Translations under genes and position numbers: made by a program | The notes under the pieces: generated by a model | The model's input: only the letters and a program-made list of their open reading frames with translations | What the model was told of the DNA's origin: nothing | Database searches by the model: none | NCBI GenBank assembly: GCA_017307505.1 | Contig: JAFKEE010000018.1 | Coordinates: forward strand, 246,737-310,736 | Direction of reading: 5' to 3' | Length of the DNA stretch: 64,000 bases | DNA from: Acidobacteriota bacterium | GTDB taxonomy: Bacteria; Acidobacteriota; Terriglobia; Bryobacterales; Bryobacteraceae | Shown here: positions 51,422 through 60,880 of the stretch, in pieces | Layout of the letters: each line of letters opens with the position of its first letter | Position numbering within the stretch: the first letter of the stretch is position 1

Positions 51422-53491
51422 ATGAATGCCATGAGAATCTATCGGAACCTGCTGTTGATGGCAGCGCTGGCGGGCCTTTCGTCCGTCGCGCAAACTCTGC
51501 CGAATACGGCATACACGGTCCAGTCGGTGTACGGCGCCGGCTGGAAGGGAGACGGTGGTCCGGCAGTGGATGCACTGCTCGACGGGCCGTCGGGGATGGC
51601 GGAAGACTCAGCCGGCAATGTCTATATCTCGGAGCAGAACGCCGGGATCATCCGGCGCGTGAAGCCGGACGGATCCATTGAGCGCTTTGCCGGAACGGGC
51701 ATCCTGAGCTACGGCGCCGCCGGCCAGCAGGCCCTGGCCACGAATCTGTACAGCCCCACGGTCCTGCTGATCGACAACGATGGCGGACTGATCTTCTACG
51801 AAGCGCAATACTGCCGGATCCGCAAAGTCCAGACCGACGGCACCGTCAAGGACATCGCCGGAACAGGCCGTTGTGGAACCAGCCTGCAGGGGATTTCCGG
51901 CAGCTACCGCGAGCGCAAGGCCCTGGAAACCGATATCGGCTCGATCGGCGGCATGGTCGTCGACAACCAGGGGCGCCTGGTGTTCAGCGAAGTAGACCGG
52001 AATGTCGTGCGCCGCATCGATTCCGACGGCTATATCCGAGTGATTGTCGGCACAGGCGATGCCGGCTCCACTGGCGACTCGCACGAAGCCACTTCGGCCA
52101 CGCTGAATGGGCCGGCCGGCCTCGCAAAGGATCCCGCCGGCAACATCTATATCGCTGACGGCATCAGTTGCCGCGTACGCCGCCTGGACACGAATGGAGA
52201 TATCTGGCCTTTCGCCGGCGCGGGCCGCTGCGCGGTGGCTTCCGATACCTACGTCGGCAGTTCCTCGACTCCTTTGGAGCGGGTGACCTCCATTGCCTAC
52301 GACAGCGTGAACAGGGCGATGTATATCGCGATGCCGCGCGCGTACCGCGTTGTCCGCATGGACTTCGACACGGCGCGCATCGGCCTCTACCTGGGCAATG
52401 GTGTGCTTGGGGCAGCTGAGGCTTCCCAACCCCTGAACCTGTCGCTGAATGCACCCAGCACGGTCATCGTTTCGGCACAGCACGGTGTGCTGGTCTCCTC
52501 CCAGGACTCTTACCAGGTGTATATGGTTCAGTCCGGTGTGGTTTCGCGCTTTGCCGGCAACTGGGCACGACCCGATCTGGGAACCAACTGCTCATCGGCA
52601 AAGTTCATGCGGCCTCGCGGACTCTACCGGGTCCCGGACGGTTCACTTCTGATCTCTGATTCCGGAGCAGGCATGCTGCTTCGCTGCAGCGACCCGGATG
52701 CCATCGCGGGTGTCGCCGGCAAGTCATTCCCGGCAGGCTACACGAGGGGCGACGGTGGGGCCGCCACGGATGCGGTTCTCGACCAACCCAATCGAATCCT
52801 GCAGGCTCCCGACGGCCGGATCTACTTCAGCGAGGCGACCCGCATCCGTGTCATCGACACGAACGGTACGGTTCGCACCCTGCGGTCCGGTCTCAGCAAT
52901 CCCACGGGCTTGGCTCTCGATTCACTGGCCCGGTTGGTGTATGCGGAGACGGGCAGCCATCGTGTCGTGCAGTACGATCTCAACTCCAACACCGCCACGG
53001 TGATCGCCGGCAACGGTGTGGCTGGCATGTTCGGTGACGGCGGCGTCGCAACGTCCGCACGGCTGAATTCGCCGGGGGACATCGCCTATGATTCCAAGGG
53101 CAACCTCCTCATCGCCGACCGCGGCAACCACAGGATTCGCCGCTTGAAAACGGACGGCACCATCGAGACGATCGCCGGTTCCGGCCTTGGTCTGAGCTAT
53201 GCGGACATCACGGGACTGCAGGCGAGGCGAACCGGCTTTGGTTCGCTGGACGGGATGGTGATCGGGCCCGATGACCGCATCTATCTGTCGGAGTCGGTCC
53301 GAGTGGACGTGATCAACAAGGACGGCACAGTCCGGGTGATCACCGGGTTCCTGGGCGAAGATGACAACGGCGTGCCCTCTTATCTGGATGGGCCGCTGAA
53401 TGGCGCGGACGGTCTGGTGGTCGATTCTTCCGGAAGGCTGCTGTTTGCCGTCAGGCGGGAAGGCCGCATTTTCTCGGCCGTCCCTAAATAG
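51422..53491 (+). CDS. Secreted NHL-repeat beta-propeller protein
   Basis: 689 residues from ATG 51422 (ATG 51431 also possible). A signal peptide (YRNLLLMAALAGLSSVAQ) is followed by NHL repeats along the whole chain: GAGWKGDGGPAVDALLDGPS, GMAEDSAGNVYISEQNAGII, LNGPAGLAKDPAGNIYIADG, LNSPGDIAYDSKGNLLIADR and GNHRIRRLKTDGTIETIAGS. Two six-bladed propellers would fit the length. NHL propellers bind protein or ligands; many acidobacterial members are exported with no known role. It follows the barrel gene with a 2-bp gap, and a strong terminator ends the unit. Confidence 0.87.
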   Translation: MNAMRIYRNLLLMAALAGLSSVAQTLPNTAYTVQSVYGAGWKGDGGPAVDALLDGPSGMAEDSAGNVYISEQNAGIIRRVKPDGSIERFAGTGILSYGAAGQQALATNLYSPTVLLIDNDGGLIFYEAQYCRIRKVQTDGTVKDIAGTGRCGTSLQGISGSYRERKALETDIGSIGGMVVDNQGRLVFSEVDRNVVRRIDSDGYIRVIVGTGDAGSTGDSHEATSATLNGPAGLAKDPAGNIYIADGISCRVRRLDTNGDIWPFAGAGRCAVASDTYVGSSSTPLERVTSIAYDSVNRAMYIAMPRAYRVVRMDFDTARIGLYLGNGVLGAAEASQPLNLSLNAPSTVIVSAQHGVLVSSQDSYQVYMVQSGVVSRFAGNWARPDLGTNCSSAKFMRPRGLYRVPDGSLLISDSGAGMLLRCSDPDAIAGVAGKSFPAGYTRGDGGAATDAVLDQPNRILQAPDGRIYFSEATRIRVIDTNGTVRTLRSGLSNPTGLALDSLARLVYAETGSHRVVQYDLNSNTATVIAGNGVAGMFGDGGVATSARLNSPGDIAYDSKGNLLIADRGNHRIRRLKTDGTIETIAGSGLGLSYADITGLQARRTGFGSLDGMVIGPDDRIYLSESVRVDVINKDGTVRVITGFLGEDDNGVPSYLDGPLNGADGLVVDSSGRLLFAVRREGRIFSAVPK

Positions 53492-53518
53492 AAACCAGCG
53501 CGTTCCTGCATCGGAACA

Positions 53519-53550
53519 AGGGCAGCTTCCAAGAGGAGGCTGCCCTTTTC
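53519..53550 (+). terminator. Intrinsic terminator after NHL gene
   Basis: AGGGCAGCTTCC (53519-53530), loop AAGA, GGAGGCTGCCCT (53535-53546), then TTTCC. The stem has 12 bp with one G-T pair. It lies just before the stop of the convergent gene (53555) and could serve both strands. Confidence 0.82.
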
Positions 53551-53554
53551 CATT

Positions 53555-55753
53555 TCACCCATTGGCTGCCACGGCCCGCAGAGGCCGCATCAGCGAACGC
53601 GCCAGTCGCGGAGAGACGACCACGGCGCGGGCGTTCGCCTGGCGTCCCGCAGCGGCGTCCATCGCCAAGAGCCCCCAAGGGTCGCCGAAGGTGGACTGGT
53701 TGCCAGCCACCGCGTCACCCAAGGCATCAATCAGGGCTTTCCGGCGCTTCCTGAATTCATTGTTCTCCTGCAGTCCGGCTGGTGAGACTGTCTTCAGGAA
53801 GCTCTCCATCTCCACCAGCGACCTGGCTGCCAGCGCCATGCTCCCGGCCCACCACACGATCAGTGAGTAATCAGACCGTATGACGCCCAGTTGGACGCCC
53901 TGGTTCAGAGGTGGGGGCAGGACAAATGGGAAACCCGGTTGACCGGAGGCACGCAGTCTGGCCCACAACTGGTCATCCTCCAATGGAATGTGACGAAAGT
54001 CGTCCGGATCGCCCGCCACCAGGGAGAGCATCGCCTCCCGGCCGATCCGCTCATACTCCGCCTGCGGTCTGGGGTTTCCGGAGCCGTCCACAAACAGAGC
54101 CCGAAATGCGGCTGGGTCAAACTCAGTTTCCAGTAGCACCGTCGAATTGCCGAACTGGGTAATCCCCTGTAGTGCGTTTCTGCGTTCGTCCGGCGACAAA
54201 AGCCCCAGCGCGACCACCGCGTCCAGGTTGTCGGCCATGGTCCTGTTGTTCGTCGTCTGGTGGAACTCGAAGTAGCTCTGCGATGCCGTGAATTCGTGCG
54301 ACAACGTCAGCCGTGAGGCGTTGTAGGCCGCAGTCACCATCAGGGACTCGAAGACGGCCTTGCGCAGTTTCTGGCCGTCCGCTTCCAGGGGCCGGGAACT
54401 GACGCTGATCTTCTCGCTGCTGACCTTGTCGGCGATGACCAGCGCGCCCGAAATGGGTTCGAATGTCACGCTGCCAGATCGGACGAGCTCGCTGATGGAG
54501 ATCGTATTCACGATTCCAAGCAGGTTGACCCGCAGCGAGACGCCCCGCTTGCGGAGCTCGCTCGTGATGTTTCGGACTGGGGTAACTCCTGGCAGGCTCA
54601 GGTCCTGCAGTCCGGTCAGGCCGGAGAAGTCGCCATCCAAGGCATGATGCACAGCGAGGGCGGAGTCGTGGTTGAGCTGGTCCAGTTTGATCTCATACAG
54701 AAACGCGGCTTCGTCGGAGCGCAGGGCCGAAAACTGGAATTCGAGGGCGACCGACAGGCTGCGGTTGATCCCGGCCTGAACGGCATCCTGAATGGCTGCG
54801 ATTTGCGTGTCCGACAGACCCGCGTCAGACAACTGCTGTGCATCGGCGGCCGGGTCGCTGCTGATCTTCTTCATCAGGACCGAGAAGAAGTCCTTGCTGA
54901 ACGAAGTCGCGGAGACCCCGGCGCTGGCATTGACATCAAACGTGAACTGCGTGCCCGCCCGCTTATAGAGCCCCAACCGAACCGTATTGGCTGCCACCTT
55001 CTGCGCACGGATCTGATACTCGCCCGAGACACGGATCCTCGCACCCACATCCAGTGAGGCGCCCGCGTTCAGGCTCAGTGGGCTACCCACCAGCGGCAAC
55101 TTGGGTGTTGCTAACGGGTTGATGGCCGTCGCCAGGTCGAAGCTGCCGGAGATCTGGAAAGATCCGGTTCCGGTGACGGCTGAGACAGCACCCTCCGGCA
55201 TGGCGGCCAAGTCCTGAACGTCGCCGGGTATCGAGAAAGTCCTGATCACTTCGGAGAGAGTGTCGCCCATCGTCCGGGCCCCTGGACCAGCGGGGAACAG
55301 CCGGCAGGATCGAACGTCGATGGAGGTGCCGGCGTTGAATCCGAAGCTCAGGTCGCTCTCCCCGCCCGCGATGCCCAGCTTGAGGGCTGGCTGGAACGAG
55401 AACCAGACGTAAGCCATTCCGTCTGGGACCTCAATCGGCTCACCGAAGTGCTCCTGATCGAATAAGGAAGAAGGAGCCATGGCCGTGACTCCAGCCTGCG
55501 CGTGAAAGGCCGTACCGATCGTCCATTCCGTGTTGGCCGCGCCGAACTCCAGGGCATTGGTGAAGTTCAGGCCGAAGTTCAGGACGAAGTTCTTGCCCGG
55601 CGTCAGCGGCTTGGGTATCGCCTTCACCAGTTCCGGCGCCGCCAGGAGGATGGCTAGGTCGCCTTTCAGGTACTTGGCGAATGCGGAATCCGCGGTGGGG
55701 GCGACGACCAGCAGGTCAGCGCTCAGGTTGTCGAGAATTTTGATGGTAGGCAC
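53555..55753 (-). CDS. Large protein of unknown function
   Basis: 732 residues from GTG 55753 (PTIKILDNLSADL), with AGGA seven bases upstream; TTG 55792 is possible. Not recognised. No signal peptide or membrane segment. The first 280 residues are beta-rich and repetitive (FVLNFGLNFTNALEFGAANT, PLSLNAGASLDVGARIRVSG), like stacked beta-sandwiches. The middle is mixed (KRGVSLRVNLLGIVNTISIS), and the C-terminal 200 residues are mainly helical (QAEYERIGREAMLSLVAGDP). No neighbours on the same strand. It may be a large cytosolic or secreted-without-signal protein. Confidence 0.7.
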   Translation of the reverse strand: MPTIKILDNLSADLLVVAPTADSAFAKYLKGDLAILLAAPELVKAIPKPLTPGKNFVLNFGLNFTNALEFGAANTEWTIGTAFHAQAGVTAMAPSSLFDQEHFGEPIEVPDGMAYVWFSFQPALKLGIAGGESDLSFGFNAGTSIDVRSCRLFPAGPGARTMGDTLSEVIRTFSIPGDVQDLAAMPEGAVSAVTGTGSFQISGSFDLATAINPLATPKLPLVGSPLSLNAGASLDVGARIRVSGEYQIRAQKVAANTVRLGLYKRAGTQFTFDVNASAGVSATSFSKDFFSVLMKKISSDPAADAQQLSDAGLSDTQIAAIQDAVQAGINRSLSVALEFQFSALRSDEAAFLYEIKLDQLNHDSALAVHHALDGDFSGLTGLQDLSLPGVTPVRNITSELRKRGVSLRVNLLGIVNTISISELVRSGSVTFEPISGALVIADKVSSEKISVSSRPLEADGQKLRKAVFESLMVTAAYNASRLTLSHEFTASQSYFEFHQTTNNRTMADNLDAVVALGLLSPDERRNALQGITQFGNSTVLLETEFDPAAFRALFVDGSGNPRPQAEYERIGREAMLSLVAGDPDDFRHIPLEDDQLWARLRASGQPGFPFVLPPPLNQGVQLGVIRSDYSLIVWWAGSMALAARSLVEMESFLKTVSPAGLQENNEFRKRRKALIDALGDAVAGNQSTFGDPWGLLAMDAAAGRQANARAVVVSPRLARSLMRPLRAVAANG

Positions 55754-56694
55754 GGTACGATCCTGTCCAACTGCATGCTCCTCAAGCCCCAAGCGAGAGC
55801 GGAACCGAACTCTGCTCGCGTGATCCGGCTGGATTGCATCCCTCGCCCTGGGCTCAAACTCTTCCTAACACCCTAGCCGTTTTTCGAGGCATTGACCAGA
55901 AGTTTGTTATTTCCGGGGCCATGCGCAGCGGACCCCGAGGGGGCCTTGAGGATCGCCTTTTATTCCTCCCTGCGGCACGCCGTGCATAATTCCATGCTTT
56001 GGGACCGTCGTCTCTTTTTTTGATCGCGCATCCTGCTGATTCATCTATTCGGGCGTAGAAGAGCGTGGACTAAGGATACTTCACAAGTGTAAGAAGCATT
56101 ACTTAAGCAGAACTGCCGCGGGACGATCGTTGATTGTGAGCGGCTATCCACAGTAGTGGCGCGAATCACCTCCGGCTTGCCAGAGGGCGGCGGTCCTCGC
56201 ATTGGTTGCTCTTTGTGGTCACACGGAGCGATTGTGCGGCGGCGGGAAGCCTCGGGGGTCCGTGCGGACTGCCGGTGCATTAAATCCGTCCAGGACCAGC
56301 AGCCGGTCTGCATTTGTAGATAGCACTTCGAATTTCAAATAAAACAAATGAAGTCACATTAAATGCCGATTGAGTTCTGGCTCAAAATGAGCTTTATCGC
56401 TGTATGTATGTAACTGGGTGCCGTCAGGGAAAGCTCGCTCTGCCTGGAGCTGTCCACGCGCCGGAGAATCACGAGAACGTGCCTCCGTGCCGGTGATGCA
56501 TGGCCGGGGGACACCTCGGTCCCATCGGCCGCGCCTGTGATCAATCTGCTTCTCAAGGCACAGAATCCACGGCAATTAAAGAACTTCAATCTGACAAGGG
56601 GGCCTGAGTGCCCTATCTTTCGGACGCGGGCCTGGCTGGCCCGTAGCCAGTGCGAAGCCGTTCTGGGAGCAACGGGTCTTCCCTCAGTCAAAAA
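55754..56694. other. Long non-coding stretch
   Basis: About 940 bp without a credible gene, with visibly lower GC than its surroundings in parts, notably 56310-56410. Short open frames on both strands lack ribosome-binding sites and protein character. It separates the unknown protein gene from the PEP-CTERM gene and may be a decayed region or long control region. Confidence 0.5.
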
Positions 56695-56695
56695 C

Positions 56696-56731
56696 CCTAG
56701 TTCAACACTAGGAAATTAAGTTGTACTAAGG
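56696..56731 (+). promoter_or_regulatory. CCTAG/CTAGG repeat cluster upstream of PEP-CTERM gene
   Basis: CCTAG (56696-56700), seven bases, CTAGG (56708-56712) form an inverted repeat, and a related ACTAAGG follows at 56725-56731. It lies about 43 bp before the -35 element, where an activator would bind. Confidence 0.4.
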
Positions 56732-56774
56732 TTAATCGGGTCGCAGGAAGCACGCCTTTTCCATCATGATGGAC

Positions 56775-56803
56775 TTGGCATAGTTCTAGGACTGTGGTTT
56801 AAT
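56775..56803 (+). promoter_or_regulatory. Promoter of PEP-CTERM gene
   Basis: TTGGCA (56775-56780), a 17-bp spacer, TTTAAT (56798-56803). The transcript would start near 56810 with a leader of about 77 nt. Confidence 0.55.
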
Positions 56804-56817
56804 TCTCATAGCGGGTT

Positions 56818-56834
56818 GGGGGGTACCACCCCCC
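56818..56834 (+). promoter_or_regulatory. GC-only hairpin at the 5' end of the PEP-CTERM message
   Basis: GGGGGGT (56818-56824), loop ACC, ACCCCCC (56828-56834): a perfect 7-bp stem within about ten bases of the predicted transcript start. Likely protects the 5' end or affects expression. Confidence 0.5.
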
Positions 56835-56886
56835 GGTACGGTCAACTACAACAAAACTCGCATCCGCAGGTTCTTGGAGGAGGATC

Positions 56887-57786
56887 ATGAGACGGTCAAT
56901 CATAGGGCTAGTCTTCTCTCTGCTGGTTGGGGTGCCGAGCTTTGCTGTTCCGGTTTACTACCAGTACGATCTTGGCGCGCTTGGCGTTGCGAACGCGGAT
57001 GCCGGGAATCAGTTTGATTCCAACAATCCGGGTGCCTGGACTGGGATTTGGGGTGGGGACCTCTTCAGCAAGGGCAACGTCAACGTAGCTTTCAATTCCG
57101 CATCAAAGACCGGCGACGCAGCGCTGCAGAGCGACGGCCGGCTGAACTCAGTACCTTTTAGTATTGCTTCGACCGGCAACCAGTCCTGGAGTGCGCGGCG
57201 GGCTGTGATCGACCAGGGGTTGGCTTCGGATGCGCCGGTTTCGCTCCAACTGAACACGAACGTCAACAATGCAGAAGTAGTATTTCTGATGATGAATACT
57301 ACGTGGGGCCGCACTTCGCCCTCCGTGGAAATCGTGCTTCAGTTCCAGCATGGCCCGTCGGTGACCTACACACTGACCGGTGGCACCCAGATCCGGGACA
57401 GCAACGATTCTCAGGTGAACACCAATCTGCTTCTCTGGCCCAATTCAATCAACACGAACCTGATCCCGAACTCCACGGGTGGCAACACCGCGTCGGTGAA
57501 CGATGAGGTCCATGACATGACGTACCAGGGCCGGCCGTTCCGCGACTACCGCGACGTTGTGGGTCTGTTCATCGACCCGGCCTATGCAATGGATACCCTC
57601 ACCGGTGTGTTGATCCGGGATATCGGACAGAATTCGACGGCAGGCTACGATCCCAACGCCAGCCGCGCCTTCGTCTGGGGCGTTACGATTGCAGCCGGCA
57701 GCCCGCAAGGGGTACCGGAACCAGCTTCGATGGGCCTATTAGGTGCGGGTTTGGCGATTCTTGCAATTGCCCGCCGCCGCAAGTAA
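56887..57786 (+). CDS. PEP-CTERM sorted exoprotein
   Basis: 299 residues; GGAGGAGG lies just upstream of the ATG. Signal peptide (MRRSIIGLVFSLLVGVPSFA), a 240-residue beta-rich exported domain with no recognised family, and a C-terminal PEP-CTERM tail: VPEPASMG, a hydrophobic helix and ARRRK at the end. The tail is a sorting signal cut by an exosortase, which anchors or releases the protein in the exopolysaccharide layer. No exosortase gene is in the window. The exported part is poor in Cys and rich in Asn, Thr and Ser (LQLNTNVNNAEVVFLMMNTT). It has its own promoter and terminator. Confidence 0.9.
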   Translation: MRRSIIGLVFSLLVGVPSFAVPVYYQYDLGALGVANADAGNQFDSNNPGAWTGIWGGDLFSKGNVNVAFNSASKTGDAALQSDGRLNSVPFSIASTGNQSWSARRAVIDQGLASDAPVSLQLNTNVNNAEVVFLMMNTTWGRTSPSVEIVLQFQHGPSVTYTLTGGTQIRDSNDSQVNTNLLLWPNSINTNLIPNSTGGNTASVNDEVHDMTYQGRPFRDYRDVVGLFIDPAYAMDTLTGVLIRDIGQNSTAGYDPNASRAFVWGVTIAAGSPQGVPEPASMGLLGAGLAILAIARRRK

Positions 57787-57812
57787 TAGCGCACCTCCTG
57801 AACCTGTAGAAA

Positions 57813-57841
57813 AGGGCATCTCCTCCGGGAGATGCCTTTTT
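57813..57841 (+). terminator. Intrinsic terminator of PEP-CTERM gene
   Basis: GGCATCTCC (57815-57823), loop TCCG, GGAGATGCC (57828-57836), then TTTTT. A perfect 9-bp stem 28 bp after the stop. Confidence 0.9.
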
Positions 57842-58335
57842 GCGTCCGTGCCTACGATCCTGCCTCCAAAAATCGCAGCTTTTTTCGCCGCGATCCTCAG
57901 TCATTCTCCAGGCGGCCACGTGTCGAGGGCCGAGGCCTGACCGTCAAGCTGTTCATCTCGGTACTTGTTGAGCTACGGCCAGTTACAGACCATCCGCAGA
58001 TCGACGGCCCTGGGTTGTGGGAGGCACACCGGGAGCGGAAGCCTTCAGCTCGCAAGGCAAATCTCCGAGGGTTGGCCCCATCGCGGGCCAGAATACGATG
58101 GAATTTCTTAAAAACAGTTAATGTCATCTTGGGGGTAAGTCATGAATGGCGTGACCGACTCCTGTTTTTCCAACTGAGATGTATAAATGTTCATAATTCC
58201 CGGCCAAATCGGCCCAGCCGCAGGACCTGGCTCGCGGCCACCCAACCGGGCGAGGCGCAAGTGCATCCTGCGGCAGTAACGAGTTGGGCAAGCAAGCAAG
58301 GCGCAGGCAGCTACAATGGAAAGACTCTCACGAAC
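57842..58335 (+). other. Upstream region of the PIG-L gene
   Basis: About 490 bp between a terminator and ATG 58336. An open frame runs through it in phase with the PIG-L gene, but it lacks protein character and a start signal. It must hold the promoter; none is clear, and no conserved RNA was recognised. Confidence 0.45.
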
Positions 58336-60858
58336 ATGACCAAGACTCGCGTGCAGTGCCACTCTGCCCTTCTGACCGCGCTGACTGTGGCGGCTTCGAT
58401 TCTATTCGCCATTCCGGCACCGGCCGAGGTCCGTAAAACGACCGGGGCGGCTGCGCTCGAGAAACAGTTGGAAGGCCTGCGTGTGGTCGGCAGCGTCCTG
58501 ATGATTGCCGCCCATCCCGATGACGAAAACACCGCTTTGCTAGCCTATTGCGCGCAGGGGCGGAAGTATCGGACCGCCTACCTGTCGTTGACGCGTGGCG
58601 AAGGTGGCCAGAATCTCATCGGCAGCGAGCAGGGTGACCTTCTCGGTGTCATTCGTACGCAGGAACTGCTGGCGGCCCGCCGGGTCGACGGCGCCGAGCA
58701 GTTCTTCTCCCGCGCCATCGACTTCGGTTTCTCCAAGACCGCCAACGAGACCCTGGAGAAGTGGGGCCGCGAGAAGGTGCTGTCCGACGTGGTCTGGGTC
58801 ATCCGCCGTTACCGCCCGGACGTCATCTTTCTTCGCTTCTCCGGCACGCCGCGCGACGGCCACGGCCACCACCAGTCGTCCTCCATCCTGGGCAAGGAAG
58901 CTTTCAAACTGGCGGCCGACCCTGCCGCATTTCCCGAGCAGTTGAAATACGTCCAGCCTTGGCAAGCCAAGCGCATCATGTGGAACGGGTTCAGCTTCAA
59001 CCGCCAGCAGGAGCAGGAGATGGACAAGATGCCGGACCGCCTCATGGTGGATACGGGCGAGTTCGATCCTGTCCTCGGCCTGTCTTACGGTGAGCTCGCG
59101 GGCATCAGCCGCAGCCAGCACCGTAGCCAGGGCATGGGTTCGCCCGAACGCAAGGGCGCCGCACCAAACTATCTCTTCTTATATGGAGGCGAGCCGGCCA
59201 AAAAGGACTTTATGGACGGTGTGGACACATCCTGGAACCGCCTGCCCGGCGGAGCCGCCGTCCAGAAAGCGCTTGACGAAGCTTTGGCAGCGTACTCCAT
59301 GGAGTCGCCCGAGAAGGTCATCGCCCCTCTGTTGAAGGCCCGCAAACTGATCGCCGCCATCGATCAGCCGGACGCCCGCCGGAAACTTGCTGATCTCGAT
59401 GAAGCGCTCGCCATGGCTGCCGGCCTCTGGCTGGAAGTCAGCGCCGCGAAGGCCGAAGCGACACCCGGCAGCGCCGTCACGCTGAACCTTACGGCTGTCA
59501 GCCGCGGCCGGGCCAAAGTGGAATTGGAAGGGGTCAAGGCTGGAAACGCCGTTTCGTTCCCGGGCGCCGCACTCGCCTACAACCAGCCCTATACCGCCAA
59601 GGCCGACTGGCAGGTGCCGGAGACGGCGCCGCTTACCCAGCCTCTCCAGTTACGGGAACCGCGATCCGGCAACCTCTATACGATCTCCGACCAGCGCAAG
59701 ATCGGGCTGGCGGAGGATGAGCCGGTGCTTACCGCGAAGTTCCGGGTGCGGATTGAAGGGGAGTCGATCGAACTGAGCCGGCCTGTCGAGAATCGCTATG
59801 TCGACCGCGTGCGCGGCGAACTGTCTCGCCCCCTCATCATCGTGCCGCCCGTTTCGCTGAAGCTTTCTGAGACCGCTCTACTGTTTGCCGAGCGGAAGGC
59901 CCGGCCCGTCACCGTAGAAGTTGTGGCCCGGCGGCCCAACCAGTCGGGCTCGGTATCGCTGCAGGCGCCCTCCGGCTGGCAGGTGGAACCGGCCGAGAAC
60001 TCGTTCCAACTAGCCGAAGCCGGCCAGATGGTCACCGTCACGTTTCAGGTGACGCCGCCTGCCGCCACGGCCCGGGCGGCAATCCGAGCCAGCGCTCGTA
60101 TCGGCAACCTGGCCATTGCCAACGGAATGACGCAGTTGACCTATGATCACATTCCGGTCCAGACGATCTTCCCGGCGGCGAAGACCCCCGTCGTGCGCGT
60201 GGATGCCAAAGTGAGTGCGAAGCGGATCGGCTACGTTATGGGCGCGGGCGATGAGGTGCCCGCGGCGCTGAAGGAACTCGGCTGCGATGTCACCTTCCTG
60301 GAGGCGGGCGACCTCGCTCACGGCGACCTCAGCCGGTTCGATGCCATCGTCACCGGTGTACGCGCCTGGAATGTACGGGAGGACCTCCGCACGAGCCACG
60401 ACCGGCTGCGGCAGTACATGGAAGCAGGCGGCACCGTTGTGGTGCAGTACAACATCCTCGATGGGGCGTTCTTCAGCACGGAGCAGGGAACCGTGAAGAA
60501 CATGGGGCCCTTCCCCATCAAGCTGGGCCGTGATCGCACCACTGTGGAAGAGGCGCCCGTGCAGTTCCTCAAGCCCGATGATCGCCTGCTGCAGATCCCG
60601 AACACCATCAGCGCGTCCGACTTCGACGGCTGGGTGCAGGAACGCGCCCTCTACTTCCCCTCCGAATGGGATCCCAAGTATACTGCCCTGCTGGAGACCC
60701 ACGATCCCGGCGAGGCTGTCCAGAAGGGCGGCCTGCTCTACGCCCGGGTCGGCAAAGGCGCGTACGTCTTCACCTGCTACTCCTGGTTCCGGCAACTGCC
60801 GGCCGGTGTGCCGGGCGCCTATCGAATCTTCGCGAATCTGGTCAGCGCAGGCCGCTGA
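58336..60858 (+). CDS. Secreted PIG-L-family deacetylase, large multidomain form
   Basis: 840 residues from ATG 58336. Signal peptide (ALLTALTVAASILFAIPAPA), then a PIG-L/LmbE domain with zinc ligands in MIAAHPDDENTALLAY (H, D) and DGHGHHQSSS (H) to about residue 290. The family removes acetyl groups from GlcNAc-containing molecules. The remaining 500 residues include two Ig-like regions (TPGSAVTLNLTAVSRGRAKV and SLKLSETALLFAERKARPVT) and a C-terminal flavodoxin/amidotransferase-like domain (RIGYVMGAGDEVPAALKELG, FDAIVTGVRAWNVREDL). It is followed at 22 bp by a small membrane peptide and a symporter gene. Confidence 0.9.
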   Translation: MTKTRVQCHSALLTALTVAASILFAIPAPAEVRKTTGAAALEKQLEGLRVVGSVLMIAAHPDDENTALLAYCAQGRKYRTAYLSLTRGEGGQNLIGSEQGDLLGVIRTQELLAARRVDGAEQFFSRAIDFGFSKTANETLEKWGREKVLSDVVWVIRRYRPDVIFLRFSGTPRDGHGHHQSSSILGKEAFKLAADPAAFPEQLKYVQPWQAKRIMWNGFSFNRQQEQEMDKMPDRLMVDTGEFDPVLGLSYGELAGISRSQHRSQGMGSPERKGAAPNYLFLYGGEPAKKDFMDGVDTSWNRLPGGAAVQKALDEALAAYSMESPEKVIAPLLKARKLIAAIDQPDARRKLADLDEALAMAAGLWLEVSAAKAEATPGSAVTLNLTAVSRGRAKVELEGVKAGNAVSFPGAALAYNQPYTAKADWQVPETAPLTQPLQLREPRSGNLYTISDQRKIGLAEDEPVLTAKFRVRIEGESIELSRPVENRYVDRVRGELSRPLIIVPPVSLKLSETALLFAERKARPVTVEVVARRPNQSGSVSLQAPSGWQVEPAENSFQLAEAGQMVTVTFQVTPPAATARAAIRASARIGNLAIANGMTQLTYDHIPVQTIFPAAKTPVVRVDAKVSAKRIGYVMGAGDEVPAALKELGCDVTFLEAGDLAHGDLSRFDAIVTGVRAWNVREDLRTSHDRLRQYMEAGGTVVVQYNILDGAFFSTEQGTVKNMGPFPIKLGRDRTTVEEAPVQFLKPDDRLLQIPNTISASDFDGWVQERALYFPSEWDPKYTALLETHDPGEAVQKGGLLYARVGKGAYVFTCYSWFRQLPAGVPGAYRIFANLVSAGR

Positions 60859-60880
60859 GCCGCCTGGGGAGCGTGGAAGC

